NCBI GenBank assembly: GCA_036971475.1
Contig: JBAIZL010000002.1
Location: forward strand, 356,882,582 to 356,946,581
Reading direction: 5' to 3'
DNA length: 64,000 bases
From: Prosapia bicincta
Taxonomy: Eukaryota > Arthropoda > Insecta > Hemiptera > Cercopidae
The notes under the pieces are model-generated. The model saw nothing but the letters and a program-made list of their open reading frames with translations, did no database searches and was not told the DNA's origin. The translations under genes and the position numbers were made by a program. Every line of letters starts with the position of its first letter. The stretch's first letter is position 1. Positions 1-11,309 of this stretch are shown in pieces.

Positions 1-27
1 CCTCTAAACCACAAATAACATTTTATT

Positions 28-84
28 TAAACCTTATGTACATTTCGATTGCCCAGCAATCATCTTCAGAGGTATTTAAAAAAT
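28..84 (-). ncRNA. Hammerhead-ribozyme-like motif, family A (left arm)
   Basis: On the minus strand the order is CTGAAGA (69-63), one unpaired T, stem II GATTGC/GCAATC closed by TGG, GAAA (46-43), self-complementary ATGTACAT as stem III, then A as the nucleotide before the predicted cleavage site. The flanks pair as CCT/AGG, a 2-nt bulge, then AAATTT/TTTAAA (stem I). This matches the type I hammerhead layout. The one extra base between CTGANGA and stem II departs from textbook hammerheads, so activity is uncertain. Confidence 0.6.
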
Positions 85-111
85 ACAACTAACTGTTAGT
101 CAGTTAGTTGT

Positions 112-172
112 ATTTTTTAAATACCTCTGAAGATGATTGCTGGGCAATCGAAAGGTACATAAGGTTTAAATA
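112..172 (+). ncRNA. Hammerhead-ribozyme-like motif, family A (right arm)
   Basis: Mirror copy of the motif at 28-84: CTGAAGA at 127-133, stem II 135-149, GAAA at 150-153. Stem III here reads GGTACA instead of TGTACA, which weakens its self-complementarity, so this arm is probably the more decayed. The predicted cleavage would fall after 161. Confidence 0.5.
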
Positions 173-536
173 AAATGTTATTTGTGGTTTAGAGGTTTTA
201 TTTATTTAAAAAAAAAGAAAAAAAAATCTATACATTACAGTCCGCCATATTTTCGCTAAATATAACGATTCAAATGCTAATGAAATAAATGTATGTATAC
301 GTAAGACTGAGTTTGGAATTTTTGTTGCATGAGGGTGTAACAATAATAATATATGGGTAATAATATATATGCTTCAAATGTTTACCCTGGAGTCGCCAAG
401 TTTCAAAAACCCGGAGCAGGAAAATTTTGTTGCCAAGTTTGGTAGCACTGTGCTAGAAACCCCTCCATCCATCTAGCTGTCCAATATTAAGTGCCAATCA
501 AGGTCGAATTGTTTCCACTGCTCTACCTGTATTTGT

Positions 537-1348
537 TGGTTACGATTCGGGTCTCACAGACTTGCCCCCCCCCCCCGACTCGTGTGACTTTATTTTTTCT
601 ATTTCGGGTCTGTCAGACTAGGCGCCCACGTTTGTGTAACAATATTTTTAGTTTGTGTAAATAGTTTTCTTCGTATTTAAGGGTTGTAAACAGTGTATTT
701 AGTGTATATATTAGTTTTAAACGATACTTTATTGACATGGAAATGGAAAGACAAAAAGACCGTGATCAAGAACGGATTAGGGAGTTATTAGAAGAGAATA
801 TTGACGAAAATAGTGATAGTGAATTTATTGACGGATCTGATATAGAAGAAGGATCTGATATAGATGCTTCTGATCATGTAGAAGTATGTCATGAAGATAC
901 GAGTTCCGAACAAGATAAGAAGATTCTCAACACGTAATGGAAGTTGATATTCAACGCGAACAGTTACAACCGATGGGACCATCTTACATTGGAAAAGACA
1001 ACACTACACAATGGAACATTCACTGCCCTCCAAAACAAATACTTATTTTTGTATTGTATTAACCATCGGTTTAAAATATTAACCTTCAAAAAACTTGAAT
1101 TTTATGTTCATTATTAGTTTTATAATTTTTTCCTATATAATTACTGATACTGCATTATTGTTCAATAAACGTGTTTATTCACAATATAATTGTCCATTTT
1201 TATAATATAATGCCCTAAATTTCTTCATTAGGAACAATTAACTACATAAATAACGGTTAAAAAGTATAACAAAAAAAAAACTGTGCTTACATTAATAAAA
1301 ACAATTATGGGTCTGTGAGACTGGGCCCCTATTCACGATACAACAGGG
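537..1348 (+). mobile_element. Degraded non-autonomous piggyBac-like element
   Basis: The right end reads ...CACGATACAACAGGG and abuts TTAA (1349-1352), the piggyBac target. A subterminal GGGTCTGTGAGACTGGGCCCC (about 1309-1329) is matched in inverted form near 550 (GGGTCTCACAGACTT) and again at 604 (GGGTCTGTCAGACT). The left TTAA is no longer visible (GGTTACGATTCGGG at about 538). Inside is only a short N-terminal transposase-like reading frame. The rest of the transposase is deleted, giving a MITE-like derivative of a larger element. Confidence 0.6.
737..937 (+). pseudogene. N-terminal fragment of a piggyBac-type transposase (66 aa)
   Basis: The 66-residue frame from the ATG at 737 is very acidic, with runs such as NSDSEFIDGSDIEEGSD. 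That acidic, Ser/Asp-rich character is usual for the poorly conserved N-terminus of piggyBac-family transposases. No DDD catalytic domain or cysteine-rich C-terminus follows; the sequence after 937 is AT-rich up to the right end of the element. It lies inside the piggyBac-like termini, which supports the call. A function as a free peptide is not suggested by anything seen. Confidence 0.55.
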
Positions 1349-1885
1349 TTAAACAAGTTTGATTTCTAGAGATTTAATTCTGAAAGAAAAAGATTAACTT
1401 ATACACAGATTAATATTGTAGTTAATCAAATATCACAATCAAACATTTTAAACAGCATGCCTCTTTAACAATGTAGTTTTCATTAAATTAAGGTTAACCA
1501 TGAGTGACAAATGTTCTGTGATTATCTATGTTACCCTCATACGTTCTCATCAGCTAAGAACAAGAATAACTTCTTTAAATTCAAGAAACATCTTATTATC
1601 ATGATATATAAAAATGTTTACAACATCTAACTTAATATTTAGGTATTTTATTATAAATATCCTAAAGTAACTATAGTGATTCCTGAGGAAAAACCCACTT
1701 TTTACAGTTAATTACCAAGATTAAAAGAGATAGTTATGGGCAAAGATTACCTGCTTGTATGTAGGTAGTCCACAAAAACAGACAGCTACCCCTTTTATTA
1801 ATGTCTCCCAATAACCTCCTCAACCAAATATTGGAAAAAACTTCGTTGGACTAAGATGCAACTAAATGTTATGAATCACTTTTAC

Positions 1886-2125
1886 ATTAGTTTATGACTA
1901 TCTGAACTTTAAATTTTGTAAATTTATAAAAACTTACTGAAACAGAACATTTTCGATCACTTGTGTCTTTCTCACTGAGAAGACACTGATGACGATCACC
2001 AAGAGCAATCGAAAACGTTCTGTCTCAGCAAGTTTTTAGAAAATTACAAAATTTAAAGTTTGGATAATCATAAACTAATGTAAAAGTGATTAATTAAGGT
2101 TCACCGAAAGTAATGGACTACAAAA
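1886..2125. repeat. Snap-back pair of PLE family B tails
   Basis: The left arm (1886-1975) is the reverse complement of the right arm (1985-2085), ending in the shared family B 3' tail (TTCACCGAAAGTAATGGACT). The same tail is seen at 11768-11990, 13351-13460, 17135-17880, 53415-53490 and 58805-58920. It is nested in repeat H. Confidence 0.7.
1975..2028 (+). ncRNA. Hammerhead-like motif, family B
   Basis: CTGATGA at 1986-1992, a weak stem II (GATC/AATC ends), GAAA at 2011-2014, self-complementary AACGTT, then C. The flanks CTGAGAAGACA and TGTCTCAG can pair. Stem II is damaged relative to the copy at 17746-17800. Confidence 0.45.
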
Positions 2126-2689
2126 TTCAAAAGTTATTATGAAATATAAATAGGTTGCAATACCTACCTACATTTGATGCATTCATTTTAAATATCCTAA
2201 TGTAACAGTTGTTTATCATAAAAAGGTTAAAGTTTTTTTAAAAGCTTTAAAGTTTAACTGTTAATATTTGTTTATTCTTTAGTTTTATTTTGTTGCTGTA
2301 CAGTTTTGATATTTGTTTTCAAAATATCAAAACAGGTTGATGACAGTTTTTTATAGTTATTTTTTTGAGTCAAATATTGTTTTCCAGCTTTTTTCTAAAT
2401 ACATTTAGCTTTCATGTCGATATTTAGGTTTGTCAGTCTTCTCATAACTTACTAGAGTTAATGGAAAAAGTCAATAAAGAAGTTACTGGGCTTTCATGCT
2501 TTATATTATTTTGCTTAGAGATATTTTTTTAGAAAATGTATACAACTCACTATTTTTAATTTTGGAAATAATTATTTCTCAAAAAACTCTTAATCGTTTT
2601 ATGTTAATAATATTTTTTTCAGTTGACAAAATTAAAAAAATTTCTTATCATTGAATATGATTCTCTATGACTTGGATATGTTTAAAACA

Positions 2690-3580
2690 TGCACCAAAAC
2701 TAAAAATTAAAAGCAAACATTTTCAACCAGCCTCTAATGTTATAACAATAAACTGTCAGATTTCAACAAATCATTCTGCATAAAATATGATGTGGTTTAG
2801 AGAAAATAGACGCAAAAAACAAATTATAAATGCTAAAGAAAATGCGCAACAATAATTTCAAGAAAGCAAATTTAAAATATTGATCTGATTTCTACAAACT
2901 AATTTGGTCACTAGGCGTGGCCACACCAAGCTCAAAAAATTACAAATGCATGTTGTAATATAAATTGATGCAATTGGATTAGGGTATGCTTTACTACACT
3001 ATGAAATACAATTTCAATAAATTGATAAAAATTACCAAGAAAAAACCGTACATGATTGACAAAATTATTAAATAATTTTATCTATAAACTCTCTCACTAT
3101 TTTGAAATATACTTTACTAAAGTCTGAGGTCTGTAGTTTAAACAGACAAGTATAATATCACCAGCCAGTAGATATTGTGGTTGTGTGTACACCTCTAATA
3201 AGCCATTAGTATATCCCCTTCAATGAATAAATACCATGACAGGGAGATAGCTATTAAGAGATATGTTGAGTAAATAAATTTATATTTTGATTTTTTAAAG
3301 TTAGGTTTAAGATAAATTCCACAGTAAATTCAACAAACTATTTCCCAATAAGACACCTACTTAGTTGAAAAGTATTGCTAATACATGGAATATTTCATTC
3401 CACATTTAAATCAGTTCTGAAAAAAAATTCATTCATTCTGTGGGTTTTAAAAAAATTTACTCTATAATAAATTCTTGCAAATTATGATATAAAGTTTCAA
3501 CTTACTTATTGTCTTTGTGAAGCACTTTGGGTAATGCCTTTTTATGGAAGAAGCCTTTTAAAAGTCAAATTTGGTTAGGA
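2690..3580. other. AT-rich sequence without recognised features
   Basis: No open frame, RNA gene or repeat recognisable by eye. The window shows no second copy that I noticed. Confidence 0.5.
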
Positions 3581-3582
3581 CA

Positions 3583-3640
3583 GTGGTAGGCAAACGTTTT
3601 AGGAGGAGGGCTAGATAAAATAAAAAATCATCTAGGTAGG
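3583..3640 (+). mobile_element. hAT-like transposon terminus (solo)
   Basis: CAGTGGTAGGCAAACGTTTT followed by a G-rich stretch resembles the CAGTGGT..GGCAAAC ends of hAT-superfamily elements. No partner terminus or clear 8-bp duplication was found. Confidence 0.35.
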
Positions 3641-3699
3641 CTGAAATAAAAATTGAACAAAACAATTCTAAAATACTGATAAGCTTAAATTTTTTAATT

Positions 3700-3910
3700 T
3701 TTACAATTTTTTCTCATTTACAAATAATTACAATAAATATTTTTCCTAATTTATAAATGGATTTTGAAAAATTGTAGAATATATATTGCTGTACCATTAC
3801 AGTTATCGCCTGGTTATGGAAATAGATAAAAAAACATGTTATTGCTTGGGCAGAGCCACTTGCCTGAAATAGATCTTTTGGAATTATAAAGATGGGATTA
3901 CCCACCATGC
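3700..3910 (+). repeat. Partial copy of the repeat A terminus
   Basis: GATTTTGAAAAATTG, then CCTGGTTATGGAAATAG, then AAGATGGGATTACCCACCATGCTG match the sequence on both sides of the piggyBac at 4231-6421 and, inverted, 16440-16650. Confidence 0.6.
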
Positions 3911-4230
3911 TGTAGTTTTATTTGTGCCTGAAGTATTAGGAGCATCAGTTAGCTAGGAAATTAAAATGTTAATAATATTTAAATGCATAAATAATAAAAA
4001 GCTTCATGAATATCTGTTAATTAAACACAGTTGTTGAGTTGGTGTCGTAATGTAAAACAAAGTACGATGTACTGAAGTAACTTGAATGATTCAGGGAATA
4101 TTACAATGGAGTTGGTGTCCCCTCCCTTGTAGATGTCTTTCCCCCCTAAATTACAAATAATTACAATAGTTATTTTCCTAAGTATATAAACAGATTTTGA
4201 AAAAATATACAATAGGGATTACTCATTAAC

Positions 4231-6421
4231 ACGTTGACTGCGAAGGACGTCTTTAGACGTTCACGACCCACTCCCATATAGCGCAGGACGTCCTATGACG
4301 TCTGTAATTAAAAGTAGGGATTTGAAACCCTGTCAGCCCTCGGGGGACATACTGTAGTACTACGTCATCACCTTTGCTACCCCTTTCCACTCTCCTAGTA
4401 AGTGGTGCACATGGAGGAAATTAGGCGAACATTCTAGTTTAAACAAAGCAATCTGATGCGTACTTTCATGTGATATAACCTATTTCGTTTGCCGTTTTTT
4501 GTTATTTTGTACTTCTTAATATTGTGAATCTTGTGTGATAGTGTGATTAGTCGTTGAAACATGGCTTGAACGTCTGGCATGGTAAATAGAGATAGTGATG
4601 AAGAAAATGAATATTCTGATACTACAACTGCCTCAGGTGAGTCAGACTCTGGCGATGAAGACCCAATTTATTATAATGACTACGTACCAAACTGGCTACC
4701 TCGTTCATTGGGACTTGAACACCTTCCCTTTACCAAAGTTTCTGGGCTTTTATTCACCTCCCGATTTAAATTGTCCTGTTGACTATTTCTTTTTACTGCT
4801 TGATGACATGTTTTTGGAGCATGTTATGCGTACTACTAACACATATGCTCTTGATTTTTTTTATGGTCCCAGTACTACTTCTGCTTCGCGTATTTACCGT
4901 TGGAATAATTTCGCTCTTCCTGAACTAAAGGTTTTTTTAGGATTACTAATTCATCAGGGGAATATTAAAATAAATAGACTGCGGGATTATTGGAAAAGTG
5001 ATGATTTATTTGACGTTGGATTTTTCAAAAAGCACATGTCTAGGGACAGGTTCATGATTATCTATAAGTGTCTACATTTTTTGATGAACGACGAAGCAAA
5101 CAAAGACAAACGCCTACACAAAGTTCAGAATCTCCTTGACTATTTCAACAACAAAATGAGGCAAGTGTATTACCCCTCAAAAGAACTAAGTATTGACGAG
5201 GGTATGATGCTTTGGAGAGGCCGACTAGTCTTCCGCCAATACGTTAAGGGTAAACGACAAAAATACGGCATTAAGTTTTATTCACTTTGTGAGAGCCAAG
5301 GACTTACTCTTCAAATAATTATTTATAGTGGATCACATGACCAAACAGTTGGTGGAGTAGGTCATGGAGCTAAAGTTGTGATGAAACTTATGCAGCCTTA
5401 TCTTGAAAATTGCCATTCAGTCTACATGGATAATTACTACAATAATTTCAGTTTGGCTACACAATTGTTGGCAAACAAAACTTATTGCACAGGAACAGTT
5501 AGGGCAGACAGGAAATTTGTTCCAAAAGTAATAAAAGATGCTAAACTGAAGAAAGGTGAAACAACATAAGTTTATGCTGAGGGAGTATGCTTAACAAAGT
5601 ACCGCTTAGCAGTAAGTGTCAACAGACGTGGTCAAACCCTTCAGAAAGGAAAACGGTCAGATGGTATAAGAAGGTGTTTGTACATTTTATTCAAGTGTTA
5701 ATTGTGAACGGGTTGGCTTTGTACAATTCCATAAATGTTGAGAACAAAGAACAGTTGTACAACTACAGGTTGATGGTCATATGAGCATTGCCTCCACCAA
5801 ATATACTTAGACAAATAGTTAGTACAAAGAAAAGACCAATCCACGTCCTATCAAAAACAGATCGGCTGGCAGGTGGCCGAAGGAAAAAAAGAAAATGTAG
5901 ATAATGCACTAAAGAAAAGAAAAGAACTGAGACAGTGCACTACTGCCCTAGTTGTCCTGGCCAACCTCCTTTATGTGCCGTTAGGTGTTTTAATCTATAT
6001 CATGACAGCTTGTAGACTAGGGGATGTAAATATTGTGCAAATTAAGACTGATTTTTGACATTTTAGTAACATTTTGTGTGTGTTGTAAATAGTAAGATAT
6101 CTTCTTTTTTTGCTGTTATTCCATACTTATACATGGCCAGAGGGAAACATTTTCAGACTTACAAGTGACTAGAAAGACTAATCCTCAAGAATATACATAA
6201 AAATCGTGTAAGAAAAAACTTTGATTTTATGAATCCAAACAGCGAGGCAAAAGACATCTTTAGACGTCCTCACCTATGACGTCATCCTGCAGACCAGAAG
6301 TAGAACAAAAAAAATTTTGTTTCAGCACATCTTACCTTCAATTACCATAAGGTAAGTGAATCGCCAATATATTTTTTTAGCCATGTAACAGTACCAATAA
6401 ATTTTTTTAGTAGTCAAAGTG
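4231..6421 (+). mobile_element. piggyBac element with TTAA on both sides
   Basis: The left terminus CACGTTGACT (4231-4240) is the inverted match (9 of 10) of the right terminus AGTCAAAGTG (6412-6421). TTAA lies immediately outside at 4227-4230 and 6422-6425, the hallmark of piggyBac insertion. Subterminal GACGTC-rich repeats occur at both ends (about 4247-4300 and 6250-6290). The 2191-bp element lies in repeat A: the uninterrupted paralogue at 16540-16600 reads through the insertion point. It carries a broken transposase. Confidence 0.9.
4579..6014 (+). pseudogene. piggyBac transposase, broken
   Basis: The start at 4579 gives an acidic N-terminus (SGESDSGDED) reaching PNWLPRS. Near 4740 the frame shifts into a frame that runs to a stop at 5567. 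That part holds the transposase core, including SIDEGMMLWRGRL (first catalytic Asp) and VYMDNYYNNF (second Asp). After the stop the frame resumes with AEGVCLTKYR. At about 5640 it jumps to RKTVRWYKKVF, so the segment that usually carries the third Asp (a GVDxxD motif) appears deleted. The cysteine-rich C-terminus survives at about 5880-6014 (CPSCPG..PLCAVRCFNLYH) with one internal stop. The first ATG lies inside the piggyBac ends. Family identity is firm. The protein is almost certainly inactive, although the termini could still be mobilised from elsewhere. Confidence 0.9.
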
Positions 6422-6841
6422 TTAAGTTATTTCCTGGTAATGGAAATAGGTAGAAACTAAGGTATTGCATGGGCTGAGCCACATACCTGGAATAGATATA
6501 TTGAAATTATAAAGTTGGGATTACCCACTATGCTGTAGCTTCATATATTCCTTCAATAATGTTCACACTTTCATTAACTTAATCAAGTTAGTTAATCTAT
6601 TTAATGTTTAGAAATTAATTGTAACATTAAAACAACAAGCTATAGATGGGCTGTTTCCTTAATTTTTTTTTAATATAGTTGAATATTTGCTATAGGTAGA
6701 TCACTGCTAGGAATTGTAAGATCAATAAGTCGTTATAATCCTTGAAAGTGCTTACCAAGAACTCAATAGAATTTTGAAGATTATAATAAACTATAAAAAT
6801 TGACATTTGTTGATTCCATCTTCGCGTGAGCTACTAGTAAT

Positions 6842-7069
6842 CACTTACACTTTTAAAATGTTTTAAACACTCCTATAGTAGCACTTACTTTGCTTGTTGA
6901 GGGCGGCCGTTTCGGGAGATGTGTCCCTTTGTCAACTCAGACCATAACTCAAAGAGTCAGAGTTATGGTCTGAGTTGACAAAGGGACACATCTCCCGAAA
7001 CAGCCGTCCTCAACAAGCAAAGTAAGTGCTACTAAAGGCAAGTTTAAAACATTTTAAAAGTGTAAGTGT
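6842..7069. repeat. Perfect-type palindrome, tail family F
   Basis: Arms of about 108 bp around a 5-bp centre near 6950. Outer parts pair CACTTACACTTTTAAAATG with its complement at 7050-7069. Each arm holds CTCCCGAAAC followed by GGCCGT (or GCCGT) and CCTCAACAAGC. Related palindromes are at 12168-12302 and 13040-13195. It sits inside repeat A's left copy. Confidence 0.75.
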
Positions 7070-7342
7070 ATAAAAATTGGTTATAGCACTCACAGTTTTT
7101 TATGGTATACAAAAAAGTATATATTCCTTCATAAGTTTTAATTACATTTATAAAGTTATGTAGCAAACTATATAGGTTTTTCATTTACTTCTGGGATTCA
7201 GTAACAACTTCAACATTTGTGTATTTATACACAAAAAATTATGATTTTATAACGAAAAAGGACATGATAAAAAACTTTGTGAAGTCTGGAATCCATTGGT
7301 TGTGAACAAAATTCTCATTGTCAGTAAAAAAATAAATAAATA

Positions 7343-7345
<3 letters not shown>

Positions 7346-7396
<51 letters not shown>
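7346..7396. repeat. (TA)n microsatellite
   Basis: About 50 bp of pure TA after a short AAAT run. Confidence 0.95.
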
Positions 7397-7402
<6 letters not shown>

Positions 7403-9219
7403 TGAATTACATATTTAATTGAATTCCTTTATTTACAGGAATAATAGTTTCTACTCTTATTTTATTAATTGTTACTACAAAATAAATTTGTTGCTGTTAT
7501 AAAATTCTGTTAGTACTATTATTAATATGTAAAAAATATTATGATTCAAGTATGATAGTAGTTTTTAAGTATTTTACTATTATAAAATACATTTTAAAAT
7601 ATAACTTGCTTCAGGCTTTGTTTGATATTTTACCTGCTTGATAATTTTGAGTTTTTAAATAATAATAGAAATAACTGACTTATAAAAATATTTTTTATTC
7701 TTCAAAGGACTACAAAATTTAATATACATTTAAAACTTGCAACTTCCTCTTTCTCTCGTACGAATATTCCACTTTCCCAAATAGAGGTTTTGGTTTCTAG
7801 ATATTAGTAGATGCAATACAGAGTGAACTGATTAATTATTTTTTTACTACGAAATTGTTTTAAAATGTGTAAATTATATATTTCTTAACAATTTTGTAAC
7901 TAAAAATTTAGTTTTAAATTAAAACCTTTACTATAATTAATGAGTTTGTAAATGTTAAAGTCCCCTATACCCGCGATCATTTATGTTACAAAACATCGGG
8001 TCGTTCGTAGATTAATTGTTTCTCTCTCCAATTACTAATGACAGCCTCTTGGTACTAGTAATGTCAGAAATTTTCATTACTTTTTAGTTACATGTTAACT
8101 AAAGGAAGTAGTATACAAAGTTTCGCTTTTCTCATGTGACTGTATGTGACAAAGTTGTAACACATGGAGAGGGAAAGGCACTTGAGTTTATAAGCTACTC
8201 ACACTTCAAGATTCTTAGGCAAGTGTTTAAACATTTTAAAATATTTACTATTTAGTGTATACTTGCAACTTACGTTTAGCATAGACACAAACATTCAAAA
8301 TTTCATACTAATTTAATACTTTAATAATAGAAAATGCATTATTTAAAAAAAAATGATAATTTACATTGAAATATGCAAATTAATACAGTAATTGTATTGT
8401 CTGTGGTTCTTGTATTATTATATCACTTTTTATTAATATAATATAATTAGCTAATACCCAAATTTATAGTTTAAATGTTTTTATTAAATTTGGGTGAGAA
8501 AATATTTTTTATTGCACCAGATGATCTTCATCATTTAAAAAAAGTTATTCAACTTCTAAGCAAGGAAAGCTTTCCTAATTTCAAGTATAATAATTAATAG
8601 GTAGTTCAATTTTTAATTTTATTTTAAAAAAACTTTATTTAAATTTAAAAAATTTATTTTTAAATTTCGTATTTATAATAAAGAATTTCACTTCAGAATT
8701 TCCATCAGTTATAAAGGGGTGTTTTAAAATATAAACCATAATTTGGCTTGATAACTTGAAATACAAAGAAAATCACAGTTTTTAATCGATAACTCAGGTC
8801 TCGTCAATACTCTATTAGTATTAGTAATGCAGAAAATTGAACATTGGTGAAATAAATGCAAGTTGAGTTGGTGGAAAAAAGAAATTAACCTAAGACTAGT
8901 TGAACAAGGTTTTTATATTCAGTTAAGTGTTTCTACCACTCTACAGAAAGGTTTCTTACTAGTACATACAAGTACAAGAAATCTTTCAAATATATAATGC
9001 ATATATTATTATTCATAATTAGTATTTCATCAAGTAATTACTTGGTTGTTCATTGGGAAGGACTTCAATCATTTCATAATAAGTGCAGCTAATCAAACAC
9101 TTCTTTTCTTATAGTTTATGCATGAGGACCTCTAATAGGTACACTTAGAATCACATTTGCATATATGTGAGTTAAAACAACTAAAAACATATATACTTTT
9201 GTCCACTGTATCATTTCTT

Positions 9220-10950
9220 TTTATTAAAGCAAATATTGAATTCATAACATCCTAATAATGCTTTATTGGGGTATAAAATCATAACACAATTATGTTGGAT
9301 TATTTTTTTTCTGGCGAAAACCCTATGTTTGTGATCATTGCCAAAAGCATTATATGTTGAATTGTTTGACCTCCTGTGGTCAATGTGATACATGTTGCAA
9401 TTCAATAGGCCCTCTTGGCCAATTACTGAGCCCATAATTGACATACTGTTCATATAACAGAGTAAACCTACAGAGACTATAAAAATTTGAGGCTAGGCAG
9501 TTATGTTAGTATTTAGGTAGAAGTTTGCACATCTTGTCCTCATATTCAAATGGAAGTTTGTGTGAATTGTTCACATTCCCATGTACTAGTAGACTTATTA
9601 TTTCCTTTTCATTAGGTATTTATTACACTAATACACTTTTACGTGTCCATATTAGATTACCACTAGTGCCAGTTTATGTATCTGTGTATGATGTTAATTA
9701 ATTTTATTTCCCTAAAAGTTTGTTTGTTTAAATTTCATTACAAACCAAGTTTGTAATTACATGTCCAGTAAGTTACATTTCACAATCATAATAACTGTCA
9801 TTAAGAGTAATTTATCCAATATTGGACTTAAACAGATAGTTATACTAACCCCTTGAGTTTCTGTGCAAGCATATATCATCGATAGAGTTGTGACAAATGG
9901 CCCTTAGGAGTGATATATTGTGGTGAAGTGCCCAGATTGTGCTATATCGTCAACATCATTTCATTATTTTTGTTTCATACCTCAGTCTCCAAAGTTGGGG
10001 TAAAGGATTCTTAGAAAGCATGAATAATAAGCAAATAAGGTTTATTTTAAGAGTATAAAAGGATTTGGTTAGTTGTAAATCTAGGAACTGAGATATAAAG
10101 TAGCAGGAGTCTTGCCCCTGACTCACAGGATTGAACAATGAACTGATTTAGTGTGAAACGTTTGTGTTTAAAAATAACAGTAAGTGGTGATTTTTTTGCC
10201 AAATGTTACTAAAAGTAGTAGTTTAAAAAACCTCAAGATGTACAACACAAAATCTGCAAATAAAATCATTATTTTTTACATATACTTAGCTGACTCTTGT
10301 TCTGTGTACAAAAGGTGTGTCCTTTGCAACAGCTTTACTCAGTGGTTGTCCAATGTTGATTCAAAAAAATTCAATAATTAACATTATATCACTTGTCCTT
10401 TTTACCTAAACATTACAGTGTTTATACCGATGCACAACACTATTGATTTTATATTAGCCCTAAGATATGATCATTTTCTTGAAAAATTTGTTTATTCATA
10501 TTACTTCATTATGTCCTTTAAATAATAACCCCCTATTAGTTCCTCGATTTGACTTTATTTGTGTTTATTTTTTGAATAAAAATCATATCTATCATAACTT
10601 TTGATACATTACATATACATTATCTTTTGTTATACTTTTAGAAATCAATCTTTCCCTTCTATATAATACAATAAACATAATTTAAATTGTATCCATATTC
10701 TGTTGGGTTTACTTTATGTATGAAGATATTAAGAATATTTTCTGTCATGAACTCTTCGTTGTCAGACTCCTCTCTATGTATAGCTTGACGTACTTTTTAC
10801 AAAATACATACTTGAAGTAATAACAAACATAACCTTCTTCTCTGTTTTAAAACAGACATCTATTAAATCATTTGAGGCACATGTAATAATTGGCGGTATA
10901 ATTGGAGGTAACTCCGTCGTAATTATGCACCAACAAGACATTGACAAGAA
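9220..10950. other. Interval between repeat A and PLE relic, no feature recognised
   Basis: AT-rich DNA with only short chance frames on both strands. No family motif is seen in their translations. Confidence 0.5.
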
Positions 10951-10956
10951 AGTAAA

Positions 10957-11300
10957 AAATACATCGGCCAAACCGGCAAGTCATTCTATACAAGCTTCGA
11001 TGAACACATTTCCCAAACAAAACAAACCCTAAATCCAGCTACGCAAAACACCTAAATAACACCCAACACACACATATCGACATACAGACTAATTTAAATG
11101 TTCTACACACATTAAAACAGAGTAAAAAAACTAACAACCTTAGAAAAATATGAAATCTACAAACACTACGCAACAGACAGGAAAAATATATTAAACGATC
11201 ACACACACTTCGAAGCCAATAGCCTTTTCCAATACATCACACAAGACTCCGACACCTTACCCCACTCCACTGTCATAAATCCATCCTTGTCATACCGTTT
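10957..11300 (+). pseudogene. Penelope-like element GIY-YIG endonuclease C-terminus, frameshifted
   Basis: Translation starts KYIGQTGKSFYTSFDEH, the YIGQTGRSF-type block of the GIY-YIG domain found at the C-terminus of Penelope-like reverse transcriptases. After a shift near 11040 comes SYAKHLNNTQHTHIDIQ. After another near 11125 comes TLEKYEIYKH, whose Glu fits the conserved catalytic position, then ILNDHTHFEANSLFQYI and a stop near 11303. The enzyme would nick DNA for retroelement integration. Two frameshifts and the lack of any upstream reverse transcriptase mark a truncated relic. Its 3' tail (11330-11450) has an inverted copy at 16715-16855. Confidence 0.75.
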
Positions 11301-11309
11301 GTAAACACC

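Larger units (their letters stand above)
1..196. repeat. Near-perfect snap-back palindrome of PLE-type tails (family A tail)
   Basis: Bases 1-97 are the reverse complement of about 100-196 with very few mismatches, around a short centre. Each arm holds the same tail: an AT-rich stretch, CTCTGAAGATGATTGC, a hairpin, CGAAA, then a stretch ending in an AAATAAAA-like signal and GTGGTTTAGAGG. A diverged single copy lies at 15235-15350. The two tails point outwards. Read as two tail-to-tail or inverted copies of a retroelement terminus; no coding sequence is left. Confidence 0.75.
1660..2680 (-). repeat. Dispersed repeat family H, inverted copy
   Basis: Read on the minus strand this matches 12330-13010 in order. 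Shared landmarks are a TTTTTCCAAT..TTTGGT segment, CTACCTACATACAAGCAGGTAA, and paired blocks rich in AAAACTGC and GATATTTCAAAA. A shorter copy is at 11500-11740. The copy here is interrupted at about 1880-2130 by the family B snap-back, which the 12.8-kb copy lacks. No reading frame is recognisable. Confidence 0.6.
4140..9215 (-). repeat. Dispersed repeat A, left copy, split by piggyBac
   Basis: Ignoring the piggyBac at 4231-6421 this is about 2.9 kb. It aligns, reverse-complemented, with 13870-16650 from end to end. Shared landmarks include TTATGCATGAGGACCTC, CACTCTACAGAAAGG, GTGACAAAGTTGTAACAC and GGGATTACCCACTATGCTG. A 0.45-kb piece recurs at 56330-56770. Homology stops near 9215/13870. 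No coding capacity was recognised; it could be a non-autonomous transposon or a decayed retroelement. Confidence 0.65.
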
